From Nocardioides pini (GTDB lineage: Bacteria > Actinomycetota > Actinomycetes > Propionibacteriales > Nocardioidaceae), in the NCBI RefSeq assembly GCF_026712185.1, contig NZ_JAPPUX010000002.1:248001-312000 (forward strand): DNA of 64,000 nt, in the 5' to 3' direction. The notes below the pieces were generated by a model. The model saw only the letters and a program-made list of their open reading frames with translations. It did not search any database and had not been told where the DNA came from. How positions within the stretch are numbered: position 1 is the stretch's first letter; each line of letters opens with the position of its first letter. Position numbers and translations under genes: made by a program. This document shows positions 1 through 8,161 of this stretch, piece by piece.

Positions 1-227
1 AGGACGAGCCAGTCCTTGTCGTCGACGTCGCCCTCGTCCGGGGCCTCGTCGCCGGGGCGGTACGTCAGCCCCAGCAGCATCCGCCAGAACTCCGCCTCCG
101 CGCGCACGTCGCGGGCGTCGAGGACGGTGTGCAGCAGCTGCGGGACCGCCGGCGGGAAGTCGGCCGGGTGGGCGTGCGCGGCAGGGTGGCCGGCGGGGCT
201 GGCGGCGCTCTCGGGGTCGGTGGCCAT
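1..227 (-). CDS. VOC-family (glyoxalase/bleomycin resistance fold) protein, N-terminal part
   Basis: The gene runs off the left edge, so only the first 75 codons are seen. After a Pro/Ala/His-rich start (MATDPESAASPAGHPAAHAH) the sequence PQLLHTVLDARDVRAEAEFW followed by RMLLGLTYRPG matches the first beta-alpha unit of vicinal oxygen chelate (VOC) proteins, in which a strand and an 'A..FW..LLG' helix begin each half-domain. Substrate and metal cannot be judged from this fragment. It is divergent from the next gene with 32 nt between starts. A TAGGGT -10-like box 6 nt before the ATG suggests a leaderless transcript. The VOC assignment rests on pattern recognition of a short segment. Confidence 0.72.
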   Translation of the reverse strand, partial: MATDPESAASPAGHPAAHAHPADFPPAVPQLLHTVLDARDVRAEAEFWRMLLGLTYRPGDEAPDEGDVDDKDWLV

Positions 228-259
228 CACCCGACCCTACGGCGTGTGAAGATCGCGTC

Positions 260-991
260 ATGAGCGCTCGACCCGAGTGGATCCAGGTGTTCCTCGACAC
301 GCCCGCTGACGCCTACGAGGACGCCGTCACGTTCTGGTCCGCGGTGACCGGATGGACGCCGTCCGAGCGACGCGGCGAGGACGGCCAGTTCCTCACGCTG
401 CTGCCGCCGGCCGGGTCGGCGTACCTGAAGATGCAGGCGGTCGACGGACCGGCCGGTGTGCACCTCGACCTCGACTCGGCGGACCGTCCCGCGGCGGTCG
501 CGCTCGCCCGTGACCTCGGTGCGACGCCCGCGTGGACGTACCACGACGTCGAGGTCATGCGCTCACCCGGCGGCCTGCTGTTCTGCCACACGCTGCTCGA
601 CGGCGGGCCGAGCCTGGTGCGCAACGGGGCGACCGTCCTCGACCAGGTGTGCCTCGACATCCCGGCCGCGCACTGGGAGTCGGAGGTGGAGTTCTGGTCC
701 GACCTGACGGGTCGCGTCCCGGAGGTGGGCAGCCTCCCCCAGTTCGCCCGGATGGTCGAGGACGGACGGCTGCGGATCCTGCTGCAGCGGCTCGACGAGA
801 CCGACGGGCCGGTCCGGGCGCACCCCGACCTCGCCACCGCCGACCGGGAAGCCGACACCGCGCGTCACCGGAGGCTCGGCGCGGAGGTCGTGTCGGTGAA
901 CGCGTTCTGGACCGTGCTCACCGCTCCCGCCGGCCAGGTCTACTGTCTGACCGACCGCGACCCCGCCACGGGGCGCGCTGCCGGGGTGTGA
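260..991 (+). CDS. VOC-family protein with two glyoxalase-like domains
   Basis: 243 aa, starting at ATG 260. It has two tandem VOC half-domains: residues about 6-115 (WIQVFLDTP, AVTFWSAVTGW, HLDLDSADR, MRSPGGLLFC) and about 125-240 (QVCLDIPAAHWESEVEFW, LTAPAGQVYCLTDRDP). The repeated 'FW..(L/V)TG' helix and the terminal 'P.G..(F/Y)C' strand appear in both halves. Proteins of this type in actinobacteria are mostly uncharacterised; some bind small molecules and others are dioxygenases or isomerases. No complete H/H/E metal triad could be assigned by eye, so a catalytic role is not claimed. Its divergent neighbour is another VOC protein, which hints at local duplication. Confidence 0.85.
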   Translation: MSARPEWIQVFLDTPADAYEDAVTFWSAVTGWTPSERRGEDGQFLTLLPPAGSAYLKMQAVDGPAGVHLDLDSADRPAAVALARDLGATPAWTYHDVEVMRSPGGLLFCHTLLDGGPSLVRNGATVLDQVCLDIPAAHWESEVEFWSDLTGRVPEVGSLPQFARMVEDGRLRILLQRLDETDGPVRAHPDLATADREADTARHRRLGAEVVSVNAFWTVLTAPAGQVYCLTDRDPATGRAAGV

Positions 992-1037
992 CCGAGCCCA
1001 CCGCCCTTGGCCGTCCCGCTCTGCGTACTGTCGGTAG

Positions 1038-1691
1038 GTGACTTCTCGCCGCCGTTCCCTGCCCGTCCTCGGCCTCGTCCTCGCCGCCTCGCTCGCACCG
1101 GCCGCCGTCGTGGTCCCGGCGCAGGCCGCTGGTCTCGCGCTGCCCGTCCAGTGCGAGACCGGCGCCGAGACGGTACTGGCGTGGGACGACGTGAGCTACG
1201 ACCTGCGCGGCACCTGCGGCGTGGTCCGGGTCAGCGCGGACCACGCGACCGTCACGATGCCGGCCGCCACCCGCCTCGTCCTCGAGGGCACGGGCAATGC
1301 GGTGAGCGCGAAGCCGCTCCTCGACGTGGAGGTGACCGGGGCGGGCAACAGCCTCACCACCCCGTCCGTGCGGTCCCTGACGGTCACGGGTGCCGGCACC
1401 ACGGTGACCGTCTCCGGCCTCGTCGAGTCGGCCGAGCTGTCGAGCACCTCCTCGACCCTCACGGCCGACGTCGTCAACGTCGCACGGCTCCGCGGCGCCG
1501 ACGCCCTCACGGCCCGCAAGGCCTACCGCACGCGGATCACCGGTTCGGACAACGACGTCGACCTGCGGCGCGCCGACCGGCTGGTGCTCACCGGGGACCG
1601 CAACGCCGTCACGGTCGCGCGCGGTCGTACGACGCTGCGCGACCGTGGCGAGGGCAACGTCCTCGACCTGCGCCCCCGGCGTCACCGCTGA
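1038..1691 (+). CDS. Secreted DUF3060-like protein with beta-solenoid-type repeats
   Basis: 217 aa, GTG start. Residues 1-30 form a classical Sec signal peptide (MTSRRRS, a hydrophobic core, then VVVPAQAAG with an AxA cleavage site). The mature part is built of short strands with regularly spaced turns (VSADHATVTM, VLEGTGNAVS, VTGAGNSLTT, VTGAGTTVTV, ITGSDNDVDL, LTGDRNAVTV), the G-x-x-N-x-V pattern I associate with DUF3060 proteins and consistent with a right-handed beta-helix. There are no catalytic motifs. Function is unknown; an extracellular or wall-associated role is inferred from the signal. It converges on pyrC, with palindromic repeats in between. Confidence 0.75.
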   Translation: MTSRRRSLPVLGLVLAASLAPAAVVVPAQAAGLALPVQCETGAETVLAWDDVSYDLRGTCGVVRVSADHATVTMPAATRLVLEGTGNAVSAKPLLDVEVTGAGNSLTTPSVRSLTVTGAGTTVTVSGLVESAELSSTSSTLTADVVNVARLRGADALTARKAYRTRITGSDNDVDLRRADRLVLTGDRNAVTVARGRTTLRDRGEGNVLDLRPRRHR

Positions 1692-1713
1692 TCCTGCCGC
1701 CACCACGCCCGCC

Positions 1714-1748
1714 CTGGCCAGTGAGTCTCTGGGCGACTCACTGGCCAG
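1714..1748. repeat. Palindromic repeat family A, copy 1 (full unit)
   Basis: A perfect inverted repeat: CTGGCCAGTGAGTC, a 7-nt loop (TCTGGGC), then GACTCACTGGCCAG. It lies between the convergent ends of the DUF3060-like gene and pyrC. Four further copies with the same TGAGTC-N7-GACTCA core are at 1791-1820, 34023-34051, 34086-34116 and 34140-34178. Confidence 0.85.
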
Positions 1749-1790
1749 TGGCGCGGCGGCGACGAGCACGCGACACGCCCGGGATGCACG

Positions 1791-1820
1791 GTGAGTCTCT
1801 GGCCGACTCACTGGCCAGTG
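1791..1820. repeat. Palindromic repeat family A, copy 2 (one-sided outer arm)
   Basis: GTGAGTC, loop TCTGGCC, GACTCAC, then the outer CTGGCCAGTG arm on the right side only; the matching left outer arm is absent. It sits 16 nt past the pyrC stop codon and could act as a terminator for either convergent gene. Confidence 0.8.
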
Positions 1821-1835
1821 CGGGGGTACGCCGGC

Positions 1836-3104
1836 TCAGGCGAGCGCGCCGTCGCGCACCGTCACCCGGCCGCCGTACACCGTGTGCACGACCCGCGAGG
1901 CCAGGCTCCGCCCGTGCCACGGGTTGTTGCGCGAGAGCGATGCCGAGGCGTCGCGGTCGACGGTGACCGCGGCGTCGGGGTCGACCAGCACGACGTGGGC
2001 CGGCGAGCCCGGCTCGAGCGGCTGCCCCTGGTCGGCCAGGCCCGCGATCCGGGCCGGCGTCGTCGACATCACGCGCGCGACGTCGGCCCACGACAGGTCG
2101 GGCAGCGCCGTGCGGACCACGCCGAGCGCGGTCTCGATGCCGAGCATGCCGAAGGCCGCGTCGACGAACGCGTGCTCCTTGTCGTGACGGGCGTGCGGCG
2201 CGTGGTCGGTCGCGACCGCGTCGATCGTCCCGTCGGCGAGCGCCTCGCGGAGCGCGTCGACGTCCTCCTGCGGACGCAGCGGCGGGTTGACCTTGTAGGT
2301 CGGGTCGTAGCCGGTGAGCAGGTCGGTCGTGAGCAGCAGGTGGTGCGGGGTCACCTCGGCGGTCACGTCGATGCCCTGCGCCTTGGCCCAGCGCAGCACC
2401 TCGACGGAGCCGGCGGTGGAGACGTGGGCGACGTGGACCCGCGAGCCGGTGTGCCGGGCGAGCATCACGTCGCGGGCCACGATGACCTCCTCGGCGATGC
2501 CCGGCCAGCCGGGCAGCCCGAGCCGGCCGGAGAGCTCGCCCTCGTGGCAGCAGGCGGCCGGGCCGGCGAGCGCCGGGTCCTGCGAGTGCTGGGAGACGAC
2601 GCCCCCGAACGCCTTGACGTACTCCAGCGCGCGACGCATCACCCGCGCGTCGTGGACGCACTTCCCGTCGTCGGAGAAGACCTTCACGGCAGCGCGCGAC
2701 CGGTGCATCAGCCCGAGCTCGGCGAGCTCCTCGCCGGCCAGCCCGCGCGTCACGGCGCCGACCGGCTGCACGTGCACCAGCCCCGCCTCGCGCCCGAGCT
2801 CCCAGACACGGGTGGCGGCCTCGGCGGTGTCGGTGACGGGCGAGGTGTTGGCCATCGCCAGGACTGCGGTGTAGCCGCCGAGCGCGGCGGCCTGGGAGCC
2901 GGTGAGGATGGTCTCGGCGTCCTCGCGGCCGGGCTCGCGCAGGTGGGTGTGCAGGTCGACGAGCCCGGGCAGGGCGACGAGGCCCTCGGCGTCGATCGTC
3001 TCCGCACCGGACGGCGCCTCGTCGACGAGGACGCCCGCGTCGTCGACGTACAGGTCCCGGGTCTGCTCGCCGAGCAGCGAGGCTCCCTTGATCACCAGCG
3101 ACAT
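1836..3104 (-). CDS. pyrC: Dihydroorotase
   Basis: 422 aa; forms the dihydroorotate ring from N-carbamoyl-L-aspartate, the third step of pyrimidine synthesis, in the cytoplasm. Amidohydrolase signatures are clear: the metal-binding LPGLVDLHTHLREPG near residue 50, AEVTPHHLLL, and the catalytic ATDHAPHARHDKEH near residue 300. Its length is normal for class I dihydroorotases. The ATG overlaps the pyrB stop (ATGA), so the two are translationally coupled in a pyrR-pyrB-pyrC operon under the PyrR leader. In many actinobacteria carAB, pyrD and pyrF follow; here the operon ends at pyrC, next to palindromic repeats. Confidence 0.97.
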   Translation of the reverse strand: MSLVIKGASLLGEQTRDLYVDDAGVLVDEAPSGAETIDAEGLVALPGLVDLHTHLREPGREDAETILTGSQAAALGGYTAVLAMANTSPVTDTAEAATRVWELGREAGLVHVQPVGAVTRGLAGEELAELGLMHRSRAAVKVFSDDGKCVHDARVMRRALEYVKAFGGVVSQHSQDPALAGPAACCHEGELSGRLGLPGWPGIAEEVIVARDVMLARHTGSRVHVAHVSTAGSVEVLRWAKAQGIDVTAEVTPHHLLLTTDLLTGYDPTYKVNPPLRPQEDVDALREALADGTIDAVATDHAPHARHDKEHAFVDAAFGMLGIETALGVVRTALPDLSWADVARVMSTTPARIAGLADQGQPLEPGSPAHVVLVDPDAAVTVDRDASASLSRNNPWHGRSLASRVVHTVYGGRVTVRDGALA

Positions 3105-4042
3105 CAGGCAATTCCTCCCCGGGTGTCCCCGGCCAGCAGGTGGTAGAGCACGGCCATCCGGATCGCCAGGCCGCTGGAGACCTGCTCCAGCACGACCGAC
3201 TGGGCGGCGTCGGCGGCGTCGGCGGCGATCTCGAGGCCGCGGTTCATCGGACCCGGGTGGCAGATCGGGACGTCCGGCTTGAGCAGTCCGAGACGGCTGC
3301 GGGTCAGGCCGTAGCCGACGGTGTACTCGCGCGGGCTCGGGAAGAACGCTCCCGACATCCGCTCGCGCTGCACGCGCAGCATCATCACGGCGTCGGCATC
3401 CGGCAGGACGGCGTCGATGTCGTACGACGTCTCGAAGCCGGCCGACGCCGACCAGGCGCCGATCCCGCTCGGCATCAGGGTGGGCGGCGCGACCACGGTC
3501 ACCCGGGCACCGAGCCGGGTCAGGCACTGGACGTTGGACCGGAACACCCGGCTGTGGGTCAGGTCGCCGATGATCGCGACGTGGCGCCCCTCCAGCGAGC
3601 CGAGGTGGCGCTGAAGGGTGTAGGCGTCGAGCAGCGCCTGGGTCGGGTGCTCGTGCATCCCGTCGCCGGCGTTGACGACCGCCGCGTCGACCCACTCGCT
3701 GACCTGGACGGCGGCGCCGCTGGCCGGGTGGCGGATGACGAGGCCGTCGACGCCCATCGCGCAGACGGTGAGTACGGTGTCGCGCAGGCTCTCGCCCTTG
3801 GACGTGCTCGACCCCTTCGCGCTGACGTTGATGACGTCGGCCGAGAGCCACTTGCCGGCGATCTCGAACGACGACCGGGTGCGGGTGGAGTCCTCGAAGA
3901 ACATGTTGACCACCGTCCGGCCGCGCAGCGCCGGCAGCTTCTTGACCTCGCGGCTCTGCACGTCGTGCATGTCGGCCGCGGTCTCGAAGAGCTGGAGGAT
4001 CTCGTCGGTCGAGAGGTCGTCGATGGAGAGCAGGTGCTTCAC
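3104..4042 (-). CDS. pyrB: Aspartate carbamoyltransferase catalytic subunit
   Basis: 312 aa, close to the usual size. Condenses carbamoyl phosphate with aspartate, the committed step of UMP synthesis. The carbamoyl-phosphate loop [13 protein letters not shown] (about residues 49-61), the [11 protein letters not shown] loop supplying the active-site Ser/Lys, [12 protein letters not shown] and the C-terminal [12 protein letters not shown] are all intact. No regulatory subunit gene (pyrI) is nearby, as usual in actinobacteria. It overlaps pyrR by 4 nt upstream and pyrC downstream. The start is set by the ATG inside the end of pyrR. Confidence 0.97.
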   Translation of the reverse strand: MKHLLSIDDLSTDEILQLFETAADMHDVQSREVKKLPALRGRTVVNMFFEDSTRTRSSFEIAGKWLSADVINVSAKGSSTSKGESLRDTVLTVCAMGVDGLVIRHPASGAAVQVSEWVDAAVVNAGDGMHEHPTQALLDAYTLQRHLGSLEGRHVAIIGDLTHSRVFRSNVQCLTRLGARVTVVAPPTLMPSGIGAWSASAGFETSYDIDAVLPDADAVMMLRVQRERMSGAFFPSPREYTVGYGLTRSRLGLLKPDVPICHPGPMNRGLEIAADAADAAQSVVLEQVSSGLAIRMAVLYHLLAGDTRGGIA

Positions 4043-4602
4043 GAGATCGTCACCTCGTCGGTGCCGTCGACCTCGGCGAGCCTCACGCTGACGCGCTCGG
4101 CGAGGGCGCTGGGCAGGTTCTTGCCGACGTGGTCGGCGCGGATGGGCAGCTCGCGGTGCCCACGGTCGACGAGCACCGCCAGTCGTACGGCACCCGGCCG
4201 GCCGAGGTCGGCAAGCGCGTCGAGGGCGGCGCGGATGGTGCGCCCGGAGAAGAGCACGTCGTCGACGAGGACGACGACCTTCTCGTCGATCCCGCCGGGC
4301 GGCAGCGAGGTCTTGTGGGCGCGCCGGGTCGGCTGCGAGCGCAGGTCGTCGCGGTACATCGTGACGTCGAGCTCGCCGACGGCGACGGGCGTGCCCTCGA
4401 CGGCGGCGATCCTCTCGGCGATGCGCCTCGCGAGGGGCACCCCACGGGTGTGGAGGCCGAGCAGCACCAGGTCGGTGGCGCCCTTGTTGCGCTCGAGCAG
4501 CTCGTGGGAGATCCGGGTCAGCGCCCGGGAGATGTCACGGGCGTCGAGGACGGTGCGCTCCGTCCTCTCGGTGTCAGGGACGGTGTCGTCGGGGGCAGGC
4601 AT
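4039..4602 (-). CDS. pyrR: Bifunctional pyr operon regulator / uracil phosphoribosyltransferase
   Basis: 187 aa. A type I phosphoribosyltransferase fold with the PRPP-binding motif [20 protein letters not shown] near residues 115-135 and the [15 protein letters not shown] segment of PyrR proteins. PyrR binds its own operon leader in a UMP-dependent way and has weak UPRTase activity. ATG 4602 was chosen because a strong AGGAGG lies about 12 nt upstream, and the PyrR-recognition element sits just before that. First gene of the pyrR-pyrB-pyrC operon; its stop overlaps the pyrB start. Confidence 0.96.
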   Translation of the reverse strand: MPAPDDTVPDTERTERTVLDARDISRALTRISHELLERNKGATDLVLLGLHTRGVPLARRIAERIAAVEGTPVAVGELDVTMYRDDLRSQPTRRAHKTSLPPGGIDEKVVVLVDDVLFSGRTIRAALDALADLGRPGAVRLAVLVDRGHRELPIRADHVGKNLPSALAERVSVRLAEVDGTDEVTIS

Positions 4603-4612
4603 CTGCGCGCCG

Positions 4613-4650
4613 GACCTCCTTCTCCGCCTCACGGGACGGCTCGTTAAAGG
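4613..4650 (-). promoter_or_regulatory. PyrR-binding leader element overlapping the pyrR ribosome binding region
   Basis: Reading the minus strand, the leader has CCTTTAACGAG, then CCGTCCCGTGAGGCG, then GAGAAGGAGG, then the pyrR ATG. The segment GTCCCGTGAGGC fits the PyrR-binding consensus (ARUCCNGNGAGGYU) known from Bacillus and, as I recall, conserved upstream of mycobacterial pyr operons. No terminator/antiterminator pair is visible and the site abuts the Shine-Dalgarno, so translational repression rather than attenuation is inferred. Confidence 0.8.
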
Positions 4651-4666
4651 ATGTCGATCGCAGGCG

Positions 4667-4672
4667 ACCCTA
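4667..4672 (-). promoter_or_regulatory. Candidate -10 box of the pyr operon
   Basis: TAGGGT on the minus strand, about 65 nt before the pyrR ATG; it would give a short leader of about 55-60 nt that begins just before the PyrR element. No convincing -35 hexamer is visible. Confidence 0.4.
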
Positions 4673-4702
4673 GCAGCCGGCCGGGTCCGGAGCCGGAGCA
4701 GG

Positions 4703-4725
4703 AGTACGCTCGAAGCGAGCGGTAC
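4703..4725. promoter_or_regulatory. Inverted repeat in the pyrR / methyltransferase divergent region
   Basis: GTACGCTCG-AAG-CGAGCGGTAC, an almost perfect palindrome with one extra base in the right arm. Its right end overlaps a possible -10 (TACTTT) for the plus-strand methyltransferase gene, so it could be an operator for that gene. No binding protein can be named. Confidence 0.4.
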
Positions 4726-4754
4726 TTTCCGCTCACGCAGGTCAGGAACTCCAC

Positions 4755-5366
4755 ATGAGCATCGGCTACGCCACCGCATACCGCGCCGGGATCATCCCGT
4801 GGGAGAAGGCGAGCCGACAGGACCGGCCCACCCTCGAGCACCTCCTCGCCCACGAGGAGGCGATCCGGCCCGACCGCGTGTGGCACGCGATCGACCTGGG
4901 CTGCGGCCGCGGCGCGAACACCAAGCTGCTGGTGGATCGCGGCTGGGACGCCATGGGCGTCGACAACGTGCGTCAGGCCGTCGACGTCGCCGTGCGCCGC
5001 AACGGGCTGGACGACGCCCGCTTCGTCATCGGCGACGTGCGGCACCTCGTGCACTCCGGTGTCGGCAGCAACTTCGACCTCGTCCTCGACGTCGGCTGCT
5101 TCCAGAGCCTCGACGACGCGGGTCGCACGCTCGTGGCGGGTGGGGTCACCGAGCTCGCGGCGCCGGACGCCACCATCCTGATGCGCACGGGCGGGCCCCG
5201 GGCCTTTCCCGTACGACCGAAGCAGGTCGTCCGCCACGACATCGAGCGGGCCTACCGCGGTTGGACCGTGACCGCCGTCTCGGGTGTGGGCTCGACCGAC
5301 GCGGGCGCACCGGCCCGGGCATCGGACAGCCGGACCGGCGAGTGGTTCCGGCTGACCCGCACCTGA
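4755..5366 (+). CDS. Class I SAM-dependent methyltransferase
   Basis: 203 aa. SAM-binding motif I is plain ([20 protein letters not shown], about residues 48-67), followed by the acidic motif II loop ([13 protein letters not shown]) and [13 protein letters not shown] for motif IV. The N-terminal [18 protein letters not shown] resembles thiopurine- or tellurite-type small-molecule methyltransferases. The substrate cannot be deduced. It is transcribed alone, divergent from pyrR and convergent with the thiolase gene. The ATG at 4755 lacks a strong RBS; a TACTTT box lies upstream. Confidence 0.85.
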   Translation: MSIGYATAYRAGIIPWEKASRQDRPTLEHLLAHEEAIRPDRVWHAIDLGCGRGANTKLLVDRGWDAMGVDNVRQAVDVAVRRNGLDDARFVIGDVRHLVHSGVGSNFDLVLDVGCFQSLDDAGRTLVAGGVTELAAPDATILMRTGGPRAFPVRPKQVVRHDIERAYRGWTVTAVSGVGSTDAGAPARASDSRTGEWFRLTRT

Positions 5367-5406
5367 CCAGAGCCTTTGACCAGAGCCAGCGCGAGGACGT
5401 GCCCGC

Positions 5407-6687
5407 TCAGCGCTCCAGGATCGCGACGACGCCCTGGCCGCCGGCGGCGCAGATCGAGATCAACGCGCGACCCGAGCCCTTCTGGGCGAGCAGCTTGGCG
5501 GCGACGGGGATGATCCGGCCACCGGTCGCGGCGAACGGGTGGGCGGCCGCGAGCGACGACCCGTTGACGTTGAGCCTGTCGCGGTCGATCGACCCGAGCG
5601 GGGCGTCGAGGCCGAGGCGCTCCTTGCAGAACACCGGGTCCTCCCAGGCCGCGAGCGTGGACAGCACCTGCGAGGCGAAGGCCTCGTGGATCTCGTAGTA
5701 GTCGAAGTCCTGCAGCGTCAGTCCGTTGCGCTCCAGCATCCGCGGGACGGCGTACGCCGGCGCCATCAGCAGGCCCTCGTGGCCGTTGACGTAGTCGACC
5801 GCCGCGGTCTCGGCGTCGACGAGGTGTGCCAGCACGGGCAGGCCCCGCTCCTGCGCCCACTCGTCGCTCGACAGCAGCACCGCGGACGCGCCGTCGGACA
5901 GCGGCGTGCTGTTGCCGGCCGTCATGGTCGCGGCCGAGCCCTTGCCGAAGACCGGCTTCAGGGTGGCGAGCTTCTCGATCGTCGAGTCGGGGCGCAGGTT
6001 GTTGTCCCGCTCGACGCCGCGGAACGGCGTGACCAGGTCGTCGTGGAAGCCCTCCTCGTAGGAGCGGCCGAGGTTGTGGTGCGAGCGAGCGGCCAGCTCG
6101 TCCTGCGCCTCGCGGGTGATCCGCCACTCCAGCGCGGTCAGCGCCGCGTGCTCGCCCATCGAGAGCCTGGTGCGCGGCTCGCCGTTCTGCGGGATGTCGA
6201 GGCCGATGTCGCCAGGACGGATGGCGCCGAGCGCCTTGAGCCGGGAGGCGGTGTCCTTGGCGGAGTTGACCTTCATCAGCTTCCTGCGGAGCTTGTCGCT
6301 GATCGCGACGGGCGCGTCGGACGTGGTGTCCGTGCCACCCGCGACGCCGGCGTCGACGACGCCGAGCGCGATCTTGTTCGCCACCTGGATCGCCGCCTGC
6401 AGTCCGGTGCCGCAGGCCTGCTGGATGTCGGTCGCCGGGGTCTCGGGCGCGAGCCGCGAGCCCAGCACGCACTCGCGGGTCAGGTTGAAGTCGCGCGAGT
6501 GCTTGAGCACCGCACCGGCCACGACCTCGCCGAGCCGCTCACCCCGGAGGTCGAAACGGTCGACGAGCCCGTCGATCGCGGCGGTCAGCATCTCCTGGTT
6601 GGAGACGCCGGCGTAGACGGTGTTGGACCGGGCGAAGGGGATGCGGTTGCCGCCGACGACGGCGACGGGACGGGTGGTGGGCTGCAT
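5407..6687 (-). CDS. fadA2: Acetyl-CoA C-acyltransferase (thiolase), FadA2/FadI type
   Basis: 426 aa. Thiolase with the nucleophilic Cys in DIQQACGTGLQAA (about residue 92), the NVNGSSLAAAHPFAATGGR motif with the active-site His, and the C-terminal CAAGGQG motif containing the acid/base Cys. It thiolytically cleaves 3-ketoacyl-CoA, or condenses in reverse. It is divergent from a fabG4-htdX pair; I recall the same trio as fadA2-fabG4-htdX (Rv0243-Rv0241c) in M. tuberculosis, minus the adjacent fadE5. The symbol is by analogy. Together the three genes could supply thiolase, ketoreductase and R-hydratase steps. Confidence 0.9.
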   Translation of the reverse strand: MQPTTRPVAVVGGNRIPFARSNTVYAGVSNQEMLTAAIDGLVDRFDLRGERLGEVVAGAVLKHSRDFNLTRECVLGSRLAPETPATDIQQACGTGLQAAIQVANKIALGVVDAGVAGGTDTTSDAPVAISDKLRRKLMKVNSAKDTASRLKALGAIRPGDIGLDIPQNGEPRTRLSMGEHAALTALEWRITREAQDELAARSHHNLGRSYEEGFHDDLVTPFRGVERDNNLRPDSTIEKLATLKPVFGKGSAATMTAGNSTPLSDGASAVLLSSDEWAQERGLPVLAHLVDAETAAVDYVNGHEGLLMAPAYAVPRMLERNGLTLQDFDYYEIHEAFASQVLSTLAAWEDPVFCKERLGLDAPLGSIDRDRLNVNGSSLAAAHPFAATGGRIIPVAAKLLAQKGSGRALISICAAGGQGVVAILER

Positions 6688-6826
6688 GTTCCTATCCTTG
6701 CGGGAGAGTCGCCCCCGGCCAACGGCCTGAGGGCCACGTCACGAAAAGTGGACTCGGAGTTACAGCACGCGTTACACATCGACCAGACCGTCCCGTCCCC
6801 ATCGACGAAGAGGGAACACCGCGACC

Positions 6827-8161
6827 ATGAGCGACCGCTACCAGGGCTTCGTGTCCACCCCGATCGGCAAGCTGCTGGTCAAGAACCTCGGCCTGCCCAG
6901 CCCCGTGCGCCTCGAGCGCTGGTCCGACGGCTCGCCGCTGGTGGACGGGCTCGTGGTGCTCGGTGGTGACGGCCGCCTGGCCGAGACCCTCCCGACGACC
7001 CTGGACGGGCTCGGCGTCCCCTCGGCCACCACGCTGGAGGAGGGTGCGCGCGCCAAGGCCCTTGTCCTCGACGCCACCGGCATCACCGACACGGCCGGAC
7101 TCGTCGCCCTGCAGCAGTTCTTCACCCCGCTCCTGCGCCGGCTCGAGTCCTGCCCGCGCGTGGTCGTCATCGGCACGCCGCCGGAGCAGCGCACCGGGTC
7201 CGAGCGGGTCGCCCAGCGCGCGCTCGAGGGCTTCACGCGATCCCTCGGCAAGGAGATCGGCCGCGGCGGCACCGTCCAGCTCGTGTACGTCGCACCTGCC
7301 GCCGACGGCGCCATCGCCTCCACCCTCGCCTTCCTCCTCTCCCCCAAGTCGGCCTACGTCTCGGGCCAGGTCGTCCGCATCGGAGCCCACGGCGCCGTGA
7401 CCACCGACGAGGTCGCCGACTGGACCCGCCCCCTGGCCGGCAAGGTCGCCCTCGTGACCGGCGCCAGCCGCGGGATCGGCGAGGAGATCGCCCGGGTCCT
7501 GCACCGCGACGGCGCCAGCGTGGTCGGCCTCGACGTGCCGCAGGCGGCCAGCGAGCTGCAGACGCTGATGGCCGAGCTCGACGGCGACCACCTTGTGCTC
7601 GACATCACCGCCAAGGACGCCCCGCAGCGCATCGCCCACCACCTGCGCGAGCACCACGGCGGCGTCGACGTCGTGGTCCACAACGCCGGCATCACCCGCG
7701 ACAAGAGGCTCGCCAACATGACCGACGACCGCTGGAGCAGCGTCATCGCCGTCAACCTCACCGCGCCCGAGCTGATCACCCGCGAGCTGCTCAACGCCGG
7801 GGTGCTCAACTCCGGCGGTCGGGTCATCGGCGTCTCCTCGACGTCCGGCATCGCCGGCAACGTCGGCCAGACCAACTACGCGACCTCCAAGGCCGGCGTC
7901 ATCGGCCTCGTCGACAGCCTGCGCGACGAGCTCGCCGACGGGATCACCGTCAACGCCGTCGCGCCCGGTTTCATCATCACGAAGATGACCGCGGCCGTGC
8001 CGTTCGCGACCCGCGAGGTCGGCCAGCGACTCAACGCGATGGCGCAGGGCGGCCTGCCCGTCGACGTCGCCGAGGCGGTCGCGTGGTTCGCCAGCCCCGG
8101 GTCGGGCGCAGTCAACGGCAACGTCGTCCGTGTGTGCGGCCAGATGATGCTGGGCGCCTGA
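6827..8161 (+). CDS. fabG4: High-molecular-weight 3-oxoacyl reductase (FabG4 type)
   Basis: 444 aa, much longer than the usual 250-aa FabG. The N-terminal about 200 residues are a degenerate Rossmann 'flavodoxin-like' domain (MSDRYQGFVSTPIGKLLVKN start). The C-terminal half is a full SDR: cofactor motif VTGASRGIGEEIARVL near residue 212, NAG motif (HNAGITRD), and catalytic Ser/Tyr/Lys in GVSSTSGIAG and NYATSKAGVIG. This two-domain form is the NADH-preferring FabG4 class, which reduces long 3-oxoacyl-CoA. Its stop overlaps the ATG of the hydratase (ATGA), so the two are co-translated. Confidence 0.92.
   Translation: MSDRYQGFVSTPIGKLLVKNLGLPSPVRLERWSDGSPLVDGLVVLGGDGRLAETLPTTLDGLGVPSATTLEEGARAKALVLDATGITDTAGLVALQQFFTPLLRRLESCPRVVVIGTPPEQRTGSERVAQRALEGFTRSLGKEIGRGGTVQLVYVAPAADGAIASTLAFLLSPKSAYVSGQVVRIGAHGAVTTDEVADWTRPLAGKVALVTGASRGIGEEIARVLHRDGASVVGLDVPQAASELQTLMAELDGDHLVLDITAKDAPQRIAHHLREHHGGVDVVVHNAGITRDKRLANMTDDRWSSVIAVNLTAPELITRELLNAGVLNSGGRVIGVSSTSGIAGNVGQTNYATSKAGVIGLVDSLRDELADGITVNAVAPGFIITKMTAAVPFATREVGQRLNAMAQGGLPVDVAEAVAWFASPGSGAVNGNVVRVCGQMMLGA

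Noticed and set aside
1738..3111. Long open frames opposite or overlapping pyrC and many other genes
   Set aside because: Rich in Arg/Ala/Gly/Pro strings, without recognisable domains; they are frame shadows caused by high GC. The true frames carry intact family motifs.
5364..5396. Direct repeat TGACCAGAGCC twice after the methyltransferase gene
   Set aside because: Two short copies only, no inverted structure or other copies noticed; likely chance or local slippage.
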